A stretch of 64,000 bases of DNA from Bradyrhizobium jicamae (lineage in GTDB: Bacteria; Pseudomonadota; Alphaproteobacteria; Rhizobiales; Xanthobacteraceae). Location: positions 124,001 through 188,000 of the forward strand of contig NZ_JAFCJX010000014.1 of NCBI RefSeq assembly GCF_018130695.1, in the 5' to 3' direction. Shown here piece after piece: positions 1-8,108 of the stretch. How positions within the stretch are numbered: the stretch's first letter is position 1; the number at the start of each line of letters is the position of its first letter. The notes under the pieces are model-generated. The model worked only from the letters and a program-made list of their open reading frames with translations, was not told the origin of the DNA and did no database searches. Made by a program: the position numbers and the translations under genes.

Positions 1-435
1 GGTCGCGAGCCGCAGATAATTCTCGTTGAAGAAGTCGTAGCCGAAACCGCCGGTGTGCAGCAGCAGCATGCGCGTGGTGACGTCGCGCTTCGGCGCGCGA
101 AGTTTTGGCTGGCCCTTGGCATCGAAGCCGTCGATCACCTGCAGCTTGCCGATGTCGGGCGCATAGGTCTTTGCGGGCGCATCGAGGTCGAGCTTGCCGT
201 CCTCGATCAGCTGCAGCGCGGCGGTGCCGGTGATCGCCTTGGTGGTCGAGAAGATGGCGAAGCTGCTATCGGTCGTCATCGCGGCCTGCTGGTCGGTGCG
301 CCGCTTGCCGACAGCGCCCTCGTAGATGTTGCCGTTGCGATCGGTCACCATCGCGACCACGCCCGGGACACCCTGGCCCGTCGTGACGGTTTCTTGGAGA
401 ATGGCGTCGGCTGTTGTCTTGAAATCCTTGCTCAT
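1..435 (-). CDS. Serine hydrolase, beta-lactamase/class C PBP family (C-terminal part outside window)
   Basis: The gene reads leftward and leaves the window, so only the first 145 residues are visible. Residues 63-66 read STTK, the SxxK nucleophile motif of class C beta-lactamase-related esterases and peptidases, preceded by a hydrophobic stretch as in that fold. The start at 435 is the first Met and fits the usual N-terminus of the family (MSKDF). No signal peptide is seen, which favours a cytoplasmic esterase over a secreted beta-lactamase. It lies 78 bases upstream-in-transcription... that is, downstream of the monooxygenase gene at 513-2165 on the same strand, so the two are probably co-transcribed. 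The substrate cannot be deduced; a lactonase/esterase acting on the Baeyer-Villiger product would make sense but is inference. Confidence 0.85.
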   Translation of the reverse strand, partial: MSKDFKTTADAILQETVTTGQGVPGVVAMVTDRNGNIYEGAVGKRRTDQQAAMTTDSSFAIFSTTKAITGTAALQLIEDGKLDLDAPAKTYAPDIGKLQVIDGFDAKGQPKLRAPKRDVTTRMLLLHTGGFGYDFFNENYLRLAT

Positions 436-512
436 GTGTTGCTCCGTCTGGTCCTGATGATGCGGGAAGGCGGGCCGCGCCGACCGGAACGGTGGCGCGG
501 CCCATGATGCGT

Positions 513-2165
513 TCACTGCTTGGCGAAGCCGGGATAGGCGGAAGAGGCGACCTCATCGCACTTCTGGCGATAGGTGCCGACGCCGCCGATATAGGACAGC
601 AGGCGGCGCGGCTTGCCGTCGACGTTGGAGCCCATGTACCAGGAGTTCGTCTTGGTCACGAGCGTGGTGTTGGCCACCTCGTCGTGATGCGCGACCCAGG
701 CGTCCTGCGCGTCCTTGGTCGGCTCGATCACCTTCAGATGGTTCTTCTTCAGATAAGCGATGCACTCGCTGATCCACTCGACCTGCTGCTGCAGGCACGT
801 CGTCATGTTGCAGAGCGCGGTCGAGGGCGCCAGCGGTGCGCCCGTGGTGAACAGGTTCGGATAGCCGTGGACCTGCAGCCCCATCGTGGTGCGGATGTCG
901 CGGCTCCATTCCTCCTTCAGCGAGCGGCCGTCGCGGCCGCGGATGTCGATGCGGGTCAGCGCGCCGGAGCCGGCGTCGAAGCCGGTCGCCAGGATGATCA
1001 CATCCAGCCCGTACGACGTGCCGTCGGCAAGCTCGATGCCCTGCGGCGTGATCCGCTTGATCGGGTTGCTCTTGACGCTGACCAGCTCGACATTGGCCTG
1101 GTGGAAGGCTTCGAGATAATTGGTCTCGAGCGGCACGCGGTGCGTGCCGAAACCGTAATCGGTCGGGATCAGCGCCTCGCAGAGCTTGGGATCCTTCAGG
1201 CGCGCGCGCATCTTCTTGCGGACGAACTCGGAGATCTCCTCGCTGACCTCCTCCTCGAAGAACATCTCGACGAAGGAGGCGAGCCACAGCCGCAGCGAGC
1301 CTTCGTCCCAGATCTTCTCCAGCACGGCGTGACGCTGCTCGACCGTGAGATCCTTCCAGGCGCCGTTGGTGAAGTCGTATTCGAAACCGGTGAACGAGTG
1401 CGGCAGAACCTTGCGGAACTCCTCGAGCCGCGCCTTGTAGGCCTCGACCTCGTTCGGCCCGTATTTCGGGTTCTTCATCGGGATGATGTATTGCGGCGTG
1501 CGCACGAACACCTTCAGGCTGCCGACCTCGCCGGCGATGGTCTGGATCACCTGGATGCCGGTCGCGCCATTGCCGACCACGCCGACGCGCTTGCCGGCGA
1601 GATCGAGCTTCTCCTTCGGGTAGCGGCCGGTGTGGACCAGGGTGCCCTTGAACGTGTCCTGTCCGGGAAACACCGACGTCAGCGGCGCCGACAGCATGCC
1701 GCAGCATGTGATCAGGAACTGCGCGTCGATGGTGTCGCCCTTGTCGGTTGTGATGGTCCAGCGCTGCGTCGCCTCGTTGAAGACCGCGCTCGTCACCGTC
1801 GTGGAGAAGCGGATGTCCTTGCGCAGGTCGAGCCGGTCGGCCACGTAGTTCAGCCACTTCTCGATCTCGGGCTGGCCGGGGAAGCGCTCGCTCCAACTCC
1901 AGCCCTTGTAGAGATCCTCCGAGAACAGATACTGATAGATGTAGGCCTCGGAATCGAAGCGGGCACCCGGATAGCGATTCCAGTACCAGGTGCCGCCGAC
2001 GCCGGTGGCGGTATCGACCGCCTTCACCTCGAGGCCCAGCTCGTCGCGCAGCTTGTAGAGCTGGTAGAGGCCGGCAACGCCTGTGCCGATCACGACGGCA
2101 TCAAGGCTTTCATGTTGGCGTGCGCCGTTGGTTGTCTCACTCATGTCATCCCTCCCATTGTGCAA
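513..2165 (-). CDS. Flavin-containing Baeyer-Villiger-type monooxygenase (cyclohexanone monooxygenase-like)
   Basis: A 550-residue FAD/NADPH monooxygenase predicted to insert oxygen next to a ketone and give an ester or lactone. The FAD dinucleotide motif GTGVAG is at residues 27-32, the conserved GGTWYWNRYPG block at 57-67, and a second dinucleotide motif GNGATG at 198-203. The Baeyer-Villiger fingerprint FxGxxxHxxxW is present at 172-182 except that the Trp is Tyr (FKGTLVHTGRYP). A Met eight residues in (start 2144) is an equally good start. The next gene in the same direction is an esterase-like serine hydrolase, the classic partner that opens the lactone product. The true ketone substrate is unknown. 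Confidence 0.88.
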   Translation of the reverse strand: MHNGRDDMSETTNGARQHESLDAVVIGTGVAGLYQLYKLRDELGLEVKAVDTATGVGGTWYWNRYPGARFDSEAYIYQYLFSEDLYKGWSWSERFPGQPEIEKWLNYVADRLDLRKDIRFSTTVTSAVFNEATQRWTITTDKGDTIDAQFLITCCGMLSAPLTSVFPGQDTFKGTLVHTGRYPKEKLDLAGKRVGVVGNGATGIQVIQTIAGEVGSLKVFVRTPQYIIPMKNPKYGPNEVEAYKARLEEFRKVLPHSFTGFEYDFTNGAWKDLTVEQRHAVLEKIWDEGSLRLWLASFVEMFFEEEVSEEISEFVRKKMRARLKDPKLCEALIPTDYGFGTHRVPLETNYLEAFHQANVELVSVKSNPIKRITPQGIELADGTSYGLDVIILATGFDAGSGALTRIDIRGRDGRSLKEEWSRDIRTTMGLQVHGYPNLFTTGAPLAPSTALCNMTTCLQQQVEWISECIAYLKKNHLKVIEPTKDAQDAWVAHHDEVANTTLVTKTNSWYMGSNVDGKPRRLLSYIGGVGTYRQKCDEVASSAYPGFAKQ

Positions 2166-2377
2166 TCGTTGTTCTGTCCCTCGTCACGATGCGCGGGACG
2201 TGTGGGGAACTACGCAGATTGCGTGCCAGGGCAGGTCGTGGGTCTAAGCGCTTGCAGGGATTGAGGTGTTACTCGCGGACGCAAGGCGCAACCGTTCGAA
2301 TTTCGAACGGAATGAGAGAGACGCGACCGAATATCGATCTGGCCGATGATCAGTAAGTGGGAAGGCGTCGACGCTGC

Positions 2378-2464
2378 GTAGGGTGGGCAAAGGCGCGAAG
2401 CGCCGTGCCCACCATCGAACGGCGTGCTCGCGATGGTGGGCACGCCACGCTTTGCCCACCCTAC
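2378..2464. repeat. Dispersed palindromic repeat (GTAGGGTGGGC family)
   Basis: Arms GTAGGGTGGGCAAAG and CTTTGCCCACCCTAC are perfectly complementary and enclose a second inverted pair (CGTGCCCACCAT / ATGGTGGGCACG). The element sits between the convergent ends of non-overlapping genes. A degenerate relative lies at 4354-4440. Together with 2166-2377, where nothing coding was found, it fills the 300-base gap between the monooxygenase and the TetR gene. Confidence 0.85.
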
Positions 2465-2469
2465 GATTT

Positions 2470-3138
2470 TCAATCCGTCCGCACATAGCGCCACAGCGCG
2501 TCGGCGATCTCGCCGCGGCGCTGGGCCCGGGCCTTGGGTGACGACATGTCCCGCGCGAATTGCGCCTCGAAGGTATGGCGGTTGGCGACCGAAAAGAAGC
2601 TCAGCGCGTTCAGCGTCATGTGCAGCTCGACGGGATCGATGCCGGATCGGATCACGCCGCCTGCAACGCCACGCTCGAGCACCCTGGCGATCTGGCTGAT
2701 GATTGGCTGCGTGATCTGCTTCAGCGTTTCGCTGATCGTGATGTGCCGTCCACGATGGATGTTCTCGATCGTAACGAGGCGGACGAATTGCGGATGCGCC
2801 TGGTGGAAATCGAAGGTGAATTCCGCGAGCCTTCGGATCGCGGCCTCCGGCGCCAGCGCTTCGAGATGCAAGTTCTCTTCGGCGGCGCGCATCTTGGCGT
2901 AGGCCATCTCCAGCACCGCGGTGAACAGCCCTTCCTTGGAGTTGAAGTAGTAGAAGATCAGCCGCTTGGTGATGTCGGCGCGCGCGGCGATGGCGTCGGT
3001 GTTCCCGCCGGAGAGGCCGTTCTCGGCAAACTCCTCGAAGGCGATGTCGAGAATCTCCTGCCGCGTCCGCTCGCGGTCGCGCCGCTTGACGGGCGGCGGT
3101 TTCGCGGCACGCGCGGTCGGTTTCTTCACGCTTGGCAT
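2470..3138 (-). CDS. TetR/AcrR-family transcriptional regulator
   Basis: About 222 residues from the Met at 3138 (MPSVKK); an upstream Met at 3207 is possible but would run the coding region into the AT-rich operator candidate, so the shorter start is preferred. The N-terminus is Lys/Arg/Pro-rich, followed by a TetR helix-turn-helix (TDAIAARADITKRLIFYYF) typical of the family, then an all-helical ligand domain without a recognisable specificity signature. It is divergent from the Gfo/Idh/MocA oxidoreductase at 3285, with two tandem 20-base palindromes between them, so it probably represses that gene and itself. The ligand is unknown. Confidence 0.85.
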   Translation of the reverse strand: MPSVKKPTARAAKPPPVKRRDRERTRQEILDIAFEEFAENGLSGGNTDAIAARADITKRLIFYYFNSKEGLFTAVLEMAYAKMRAAEENLHLEALAPEAAIRRLAEFTFDFHQAHPQFVRLVTIENIHRGRHITISETLKQITQPIISQIARVLERGVAGGVIRSGIDPVELHMTLNALSFFSVANRHTFEAQFARDMSSPKARAQRRGEIADALWRYVRTD

Positions 3139-3205
3139 CTGGCGGCTCGGTCCTTGGCGTTCGGCGCGACGTCGATCCATAGCGCAATCGGGCGCTCTTG
3201 ACAGC

Positions 3206-3248
3206 AATTATCCGATGGAGTAATTATTAATTATCCAGTGGATTAATT
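3206..3248. promoter_or_regulatory. Tandem palindromic operator candidate in a divergent promoter
   Basis: Two 20-base imperfect palindromes, AATTATCCGATGGAGTAATT (3206-3225) and AATTATCCAGTGGATTAATT (3229-3248), repeat with a 23-base period, about two helical turns. Both have AATTA/TAATT outer arms and TCC/GGA inner half-sites. They lie between the TetR start (3138) and the oxidoreductase start (3285) and are far more AT-rich than the surroundings. This is what a TetR operator pair overlapping two divergent promoters would look like; binding is inferred. Confidence 0.6.
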
Positions 3249-3284
3249 AATCGAAAGTCGGCATCAGCCGAAGAATGGACGGGG

Positions 3285-4346
3285 ATGAAAGCCATCAAGA
3301 TCGGCGTGATCGGCGCAGGGCTGATCGGACGCAAGCATCTCGGCAAGCTCGCCGGGCGCGACGACTATGAGCTGGTCGGCATCGCCGACGTCAATGTCGA
3401 TCAGGTCGCGGCCGCGCATCCCGGCACGCGCGTGTTCGCCGACTATCAAAAACTCCTCGCCGAAGCGCGGCCCGAGGCCGTCATCATCGCATCGCCCAAC
3501 CAGGTGCATGCCGAGACCGGCATCGCCTGCGCGCGGGCCGGCGTCCACATCCTGATCGAGAAGCCGGTCACCGACCGGCTCGAGACGGCGGCCGAATTGA
3601 TTGCCGAGGTCCGTAAGGCCGGCATCCAGTCGCTGGTCGGCCATCACCGCCGTCATCATTTGCAGGTGAAGGCGTTGAAGCAGTTGCTGGCGCAGGGGCG
3701 TATCGGTGACGTCGTCGGCGTCTCCGCGATCTGGGCGACGCACAAGCCGGAGGATTATTTCAAAGTGGCGCCGTGGCGGTCGCAGACCGGTGGCGGGCCG
3801 ATCCTGATCAATCTGATTCACGAGATCGACTTTCTGCGCTTCACGGTCGGTGAGATCACCGCCGTCTCGGCGCTCGCCTCGAACCGCCAGCGCGGCTTTG
3901 TCGTCGAGGACACGGCGGCGGCGCTGGTCGAATTCGAGAACGGCGCGCTCGGCACGTTCTTTCTCAGCGATTGCGCGGTGAGCCCGTGGACGATGGAGCA
4001 GGGGCTCGGCGAAGCGCCGGAGTTTCCGTTCAGCGGACAGAGCAGCTACCGCGTGATGGGCCGCCGCGGCACGCTGGAGTTTCCGACGCTCGACCAGTGG
4101 ACACAGGCGGGCGGTGCGCAGAACTGGAATCAGCCGATCCAGTCGCAGGCCAACCATGCCGGCTCGATCGATCCCTATGTCGCCCAGCTCGATCATTTCC
4201 GCGATGTCATTCGCGGCGCAGCGCCGTCGCTGCAGCCGGTCGATGACGGCGCGCGCAGCCTCTTGGTGACGCTCGCGATCGCGGAGGCGGCGGCGACCGG
4301 AGGGCGTATCGATTTGCGCGAGCGATATGCGGAACTCGAATCGTAG
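3285..4346 (+). CDS. Gfo/Idh/MocA-family NAD(P)-dependent oxidoreductase
   Basis: A 353-residue cytosolic dehydrogenase. The N-terminal Rossmann motif GVIGAGLIGRKH occupies residues 7-18, and the family-defining EKP motif is at 92-94 (IEKPVTD), where the Lys helps catalysis. The C-terminal half carries the alpha/beta substrate domain with the conserved GGGPILINLIHEID segment around 170-185. Family members oxidise sugars, inositols or related polyols, but nothing in the sequence fixes the substrate. It is divergent from the TetR gene at 2470-3138 and has no same-strand partner, because a repeat follows directly. Confidence 0.88.
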   Translation: MKAIKIGVIGAGLIGRKHLGKLAGRDDYELVGIADVNVDQVAAAHPGTRVFADYQKLLAEARPEAVIIASPNQVHAETGIACARAGVHILIEKPVTDRLETAAELIAEVRKAGIQSLVGHHRRHHLQVKALKQLLAQGRIGDVVGVSAIWATHKPEDYFKVAPWRSQTGGGPILINLIHEIDFLRFTVGEITAVSALASNRQRGFVVEDTAAALVEFENGALGTFFLSDCAVSPWTMEQGLGEAPEFPFSGQSSYRVMGRRGTLEFPTLDQWTQAGGAQNWNQPIQSQANHAGSIDPYVAQLDHFRDVIRGAAPSLQPVDDGARSLLVTLAIAEAAATGGRIDLRERYAELES

Positions 4347-4353
4347 ATGAGAT

Positions 4354-4440
4354 CGTAGGGGGTAAAGCGCCAGCGTGCCCACCATCGCGAGCACGCCGAG
4401 AATGGTGGGCACGTCGCTTGCGCTCCTTTGCCCAGCTACG
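4354..4440. repeat. Dispersed palindromic repeat, degenerate copy
   Basis: Begins CGTAGG and ends CTACG with an internal GTGCCCACCAT / ATGGTGGGCAC inverted pair like the copy at 2378-2464. The outer arms have several mismatches, so this copy is more decayed. Confidence 0.7.
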
Positions 4441-4466
4441 CATCATTGATCGACGATGAAGCGAGC

Positions 4467-4501
4467 GTAGGTTGGGTGAGTCGAGGCGTAACCCATCCTA
4501 C
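4467..4501. repeat. Short palindromic repeat (GTAGGTTGGGT)
   Basis: The arms GTAGGTTGGGT and ACCCATCCTAC are complementary except for one position and are separated by a 13-base spacer. It lies a few bases beyond the stop codon of the minus-strand binding-protein gene and could act as a transcript end. Confidence 0.6.
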
Positions 4502-4507
4502 AATCCC

Positions 4508-5437
4508 TCACTTCTGAATCACCCTCGACCAGACATCGCCCAGGATGATCGGCTCGCGCGGCGGCAGATAGGTGAGCCCAGCCGCTTCCGCGAACTTCGC
4601 GATCGTGCCTGCCGCCTGCAACTCGCCGAGCGCCTTGTTCACCGCGCCGAGCAGCTCCGTATCCGTCGCCAGCGCGACATAGCCGCGATTGGCGCCGACG
4701 GGATAGTAGAAGCCGGACGCCGTGATTTTTGTGTCGGGATGCGCGGCGCGATGGGCGTCGAAGCGGCGGAGATCGAGCAGGGTGGCGTCGTACTCGCCGT
4801 TCTCGATCGCGCCGAGCAGATCGCTGCGGCCCGGCACGAGATGGGTGATGTCGTCGATCAGCTTCCCCTTGTCGGTGGTCATCAGGATCGCGTCACCGAC
4901 CGAGCCGCTCTCGATCGCGATGCGCAGGCCGGCGAGGTCGCTGACAGCATTGATCTTGCGATCCTTCGCCTTGGGGCCGAGCACGACGGTGAGCGTCGAA
5001 TAGAGATACGGCGCGCTCGGCGTCAGCACGCCGAGCGGAATCCGCCGGCGGCGATCCTCGCGCGTGGCGCCGTCATAGTCCGGCAGCTTTGCCGTCTTGA
5101 TGCCGGGCGCCACCAGTGCGTCCCTGGTGAAGGCGTAGGCGCCGACCAGCGAGCAACGGCCGTCGGAGAGCAGGGCGTTGGCCTCGAGCGCGGGGCTCGA
5201 ATCCTCGTCGAGCTTGCTCTCGAACCACTGGATCTTCAGGGGACGATCGAGCTTTTCCGCGATCGCCTGCGCCAGCATGACGTCGAACCCGGTGTCGGGC
5301 TTGCCGCGGCGATGCGCCGACATCGGCGGCAGATCCTCGTCGAGGCAGACCTTCAGCGGTTCGGCCGCGCGCAGCGTCGTCGGCGTGACGCTCGCAAGCA
5401 CGAGCGCCGACAGTGACGCCGCCAGCAAAGCTCTCAT
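4508..5437 (-). CDS. Quinoprotein dehydrogenase-associated periplasmic binding protein (MoxJ-like)
   Basis: A 309-residue family-3 solute-binding fold with an N-terminal signal peptide (MRALLAASLSALVLASVTPT, likely cleaved after LRAA). The mature start PLKVCLDEDLPPMS and the GFDVMLAQAIAEKL segment are typical of the MoxJ/XoxJ-type periplasmic proteins found beside PQQ alcohol dehydrogenases, rather than of amino-acid importers; no permease or ATPase gene adjoins it. The start overlaps the stop of the cytochrome gene by four bases, and the PQQ dehydrogenase lies just upstream, giving a three-gene unit. It probably helps mature or activate the dehydrogenase. A second such protein is at 16417-17298. 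Confidence 0.82.
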   Translation of the reverse strand: MRALLAASLSALVLASVTPTTLRAAEPLKVCLDEDLPPMSAHRRGKPDTGFDVMLAQAIAEKLDRPLKIQWFESKLDEDSSPALEANALLSDGRCSLVGAYAFTRDALVAPGIKTAKLPDYDGATREDRRRRIPLGVLTPSAPYLYSTLTVVLGPKAKDRKINAVSDLAGLRIAIESGSVGDAILMTTDKGKLIDDITHLVPGRSDLLGAIENGEYDATLLDLRRFDAHRAAHPDTKITASGFYYPVGANRGYVALATDTELLGAVNKALGELQAAGTIAKFAEAAGLTYLPPREPIILGDVWSRVIQK

Positions 5438-5781
5438 GGCTTCCTCCGGCTCGCGACGAAGGCCCAGACGTCGGCGATCTCCTGCTCCTGCAGGATGTCC
5501 TGCCAGGGCGGCATCTTGTTGTTCTTGCCCTGCTTGACCGTCGTCACGAAGCGCGTCTTGTCATCGGGAAACGCCCGCAAATCCGGCGTGATGGTGCCGG
5601 AATTGATCAGGTTCGGGCCATGGCAATGCGAACAGTTCTTCGCATAGGTGACCTTGCCCTGGTCGGCATCGCCGGTGAGGTCGGTGGCTTGTTGGGCGGC
5701 GGCCGGGATCAGCTCGATCGAGGTCGCCGCGACGACGGCGGCGAAGATCGCCGCCGTCCACAGAGTTACGCGCTCAGTCAC
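5434..5781 (-). CDS. Periplasmic c-type cytochrome, electron acceptor of the PQQ dehydrogenase
   Basis: A 115-residue single-haem cytochrome c. A signal peptide ends near AAAQ (residue 30), the haem site C50-S-H-C53-H54 follows, and Met90 in KMPPW is the likely distal ligand. The start lies 13 bases after the stop of the quinoprotein dehydrogenase gene and its stop overlaps the MoxJ-like gene, so all three are one operon. By position and size it should accept electrons from PQQH2 in the dehydrogenase and pass them towards a terminal oxidase, like cytochrome c550 of pseudomonad ethanol oxidation. Confidence 0.88.
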   Translation of the reverse strand: MTERVTLWTAAIFAAVVAATSIELIPAAAQQATDLTGDADQGKVTYAKNCSHCHGPNLINSGTITPDLRAFPDDKTRFVTTVKQGKNNKMPPWQDILQEQEIADVWAFVASRRKP

Positions 5782-5793
5782 GTCGTGTTTCGC

Positions 5794-7458
5794 TCACTGC
5801 TTGACCGCGAAGACCCACAGCGAGCCGCCGGGCGGCACCGCGGCGAGACGCTCGTCACCGGAGAACAGCGAGTAGACGCCGCCATAGCCGCTGGCGACCG
5901 CGACATACTGCACGCCGTCCTGCTGCCAGGTCACCGGTTGTCCCTCGATCCCGGAGCCGGTCTGGAACTGCCAGAGCTTCTTGCCGGTGTCGGCGTCGAA
6001 GGCCTCGAACTCGCCGGTGAGCTGACCGGAGAACACCACGCCGCCGGCCGTCGACAGCACGCCGGAGAAGCGCGGAATGTCGCTCGGCGCTTCCCACTTC
6101 GACTTGCCGGTCATGGGATCGATGGCCTTGAGGTGGCCGCGCGGGCCGTCATCGAACTGCCAGGGATCGGTCAGGTCCATGCCGAGATACCATTCACCCT
6201 GCTTGAAGGTGACGGGCTCCGACTTGTACTTGCCGCCGAAGTTGAGCGTGTTGGCATAGGCGAGGCCGGTCTGCGGGTTGAACGACATCGGCTCCCAGTT
6301 CTTGCCGCCGAGGATCGACGGATAGACCGTGACCTTCTTGCCCTCGCGCGCATCCTTCGAGATGTCGGTCTCGATCGGCCTGCCGGTCTTCATGTCGATG
6401 CCGGTCGCCCAATTGACCTTCACGTAAGGGTTGGCCGCGAGCAGCTTGCCGTTGGTGCGATCGAGCACATAGAAGAAGCCGTTGCGGTTGGCGTCCATCA
6501 GGACCTTGGTCGGCTTGCCCTCGACGTTCATGTCGGCGAGGACCATCTCGGCCACCGAGTCATAGTCGAACGGGTTGTTCGGCGAGAACTGGTAGTGCCA
6601 CTTGATCTTGCCCGTCTTCGGATCGAGCGCGAGCACCGAGCAGGTGTAGAGGTTGTCGCCCGGACGCACTGCCGAGTTGAACGGCCCCGGGTTGCCGATG
6701 CCCCAATAGACCGTGCCCAGCTCGGGATCGTAAGAACCGGTGATCCAGGTCGATCCGCCGCCGAGCTTCCAGGTGTCGCCCTTCCAAGTGTCGCCGCCGG
6801 GCTCATCCGGCGAGGGGATCGAGTAGGTGCGCCAGAGCTTCTTGCCGGTGGCAGGATCCCAGCCGTCGATGAAGCCGCGGGTGCCGAATTCGGCGCCGGA
6901 GATGCCGGTGATGACGACGCCGTCGGCGACCAGCGGCGCCACCGTCATCGAGTAGCCCTCCTTGATGTCGGCCGCCTTCTGCCGCCACAGCTCCTTGCCG
7001 GTCTTGGCGTCGAGTGCGATCACGTTGGCGTCGAGCGTGGTGCGGAACACCTTGCCGTCATACAGGGCGGCGCCGCGGTTGATGATGCCGCAGCAGACGA
7101 TGCGCGGCGTCTCGGCGGGATACTCGACCTTGGTCTGCCAGATCTGCTTGCCGGTCTTGGCATCGATCGCGATCGTGGCCTTGTGCGTCGTGATGTAGAG
7201 CACGCCGTTATAGACCAGCGGCTGCGATTCCTCGCTGCGGTCGTCGTTGAGGCTGTAATTCCAGACCGGGACCAGGTTCTTCACCGTGTCCTTGTTGATC
7301 TGGTTCAGCGTCGAGAAGCGCTGAAGATTGTAGCCCATGCCGTAATTGAGAACGTTCGACGTATCAGTCGCTCCCTTGACCAACTGCTCGTTGGTCTGGG
7401 CGCTTGCACCCCAGGATGCAAGAATTACGAGGCTTGCGGCCAGCGCAATGCGTTTCAT
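5794..7458 (-). CDS. PQQ-dependent alcohol dehydrogenase, lanthanide type (PedH/ExaF-like)
   Basis: A 554-residue periplasmic quinoprotein with a signal peptide (cleavage near GASAQ) and an eight-bladed propeller marked by repeated AxDAKTGKxxW motifs. Adjacent Cys122-Cys123 form the PQQ-stacking disulfide. The metal site by comparison with known enzymes is Glu190, Asn256 and Asp298, and Asp300 follows in FDYD; that second Asp is the residue shared by lanthanide-dependent XoxF and PedH enzymes and absent from calcium MxaF. It is therefore predicted to need a lanthanide. It heads an operon with a cytochrome c and a MoxJ-like protein. Short length and a reduced central loop separate it from XoxF at 31108. 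The 225 bases upstream are AT-richer than average but hold no motif I recognise. Alcohol range is unknown. Confidence 0.9.
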   Translation of the reverse strand: MKRIALAASLVILASWGASAQTNEQLVKGATDTSNVLNYGMGYNLQRFSTLNQINKDTVKNLVPVWNYSLNDDRSEESQPLVYNGVLYITTHKATIAIDAKTGKQIWQTKVEYPAETPRIVCCGIINRGAALYDGKVFRTTLDANVIALDAKTGKELWRQKAADIKEGYSMTVAPLVADGVVITGISGAEFGTRGFIDGWDPATGKKLWRTYSIPSPDEPGGDTWKGDTWKLGGGSTWITGSYDPELGTVYWGIGNPGPFNSAVRPGDNLYTCSVLALDPKTGKIKWHYQFSPNNPFDYDSVAEMVLADMNVEGKPTKVLMDANRNGFFYVLDRTNGKLLAANPYVKVNWATGIDMKTGRPIETDISKDAREGKKVTVYPSILGGKNWEPMSFNPQTGLAYANTLNFGGKYKSEPVTFKQGEWYLGMDLTDPWQFDDGPRGHLKAIDPMTGKSKWEAPSDIPRFSGVLSTAGGVVFSGQLTGEFEAFDADTGKKLWQFQTGSGIEGQPVTWQQDGVQYVAVASGYGGVYSLFSGDERLAAVPPGGSLWVFAVKQ

Positions 7459-7683
7459 CAGCTCCTCCCAATGGACCCTTGTGCACGCCTATTGACGTTG
7501 CAGTTGCAACCATCGGCTGGAAAGCAAAACGCGTCAATACGAAAACGAAACGAACGCGCCAAACGCAGTGCGCGTTTTTTCAGCGCGCGTTTGCAAAATG
7601 CTGGCATGCCAAAACAAGCGGCCGCATCGCGGAATTCCGCGTCGATATTAATGATTCAAATGCGTGATGAATGGGCTGATCGT

Positions 7684-7935
7684 TCAGCTCGATGGCGTGT
7701 AAACGCAAATTGTCGGTCGGGGCTTCGCGCCGCGCTTGTCCGGCGGCACGTTGCAATTGTCGATGCGCTGCTCGTCGGTCCATTTCGGGCCGAGCCGCTC
7801 CTTGGCCGTGCGCGCGCCCTGCTGAAAAGTGGAAGTCGGAGACGGACTCAACCGGCCGGCGTCCTCGGCGTATGCAAGTCCGGTCGGGCAGATCAGCAAG
7901 AGGGTGCTGATGATGGTGTTGAATCTCCGGCGCAT
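7684..7935 (-). CDS. Small exported protein of unknown function
   Basis: An 83-residue product from the Met at 7935 with a clear signal peptide (MRRRFNTIISTLLLICPTGLAYA). The mature part is short, polar and Pro-rich, with two cysteines (in DNCNVPP and TICVYT) that could pair in the periplasm. A longer frame reaches 8118, but that extension is Arg/Ser-rich and has no character of a real N-terminus. It is divergent from the lanmodulin gene at 8109 and upstream of the PQQ dehydrogenase. I recognise no family. Confidence 0.6.
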   Translation of the reverse strand: MRRRFNTIISTLLLICPTGLAYAEDAGRLSPSPTSTFQQGARTAKERLGPKWTDEQRIDNCNVPPDKRGAKPRPTICVYTPSS

Positions 7936-8108
7936 GACGGCCTCATCCCTTGCATGCTGCAATGCAACGGCGCCGATCATGGGCGATCGGGGTCTCTCGC
8001 TTCCACCCGAATTCCGATCGCGGCCGCGTCCGATCGGGAGTTGAAACCAGGATGACTTTCGGCGCTTGATCTGCAAGCGACACGCGATTCGCGATTGGGA
8101 GAGCAAAG

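Noticed and set aside
2378..2464. CRISPR-like or insertion-sequence end
   Set aside because: It is a single palindrome with no regular repeat-spacer units and no transposase; it belongs to a dispersed palindromic repeat type.
4508..5437. Amino-acid ABC importer binding protein
   Set aside because: There is no adjacent permease or ATPase, and it overlaps a cytochrome gene of a quinoprotein operon; MoxJ-like fits better.
5413..8055. An 880-codon plus-strand frame
   Set aside because: It is antisense to the cytochrome and the PQQ dehydrogenase and has no domain.
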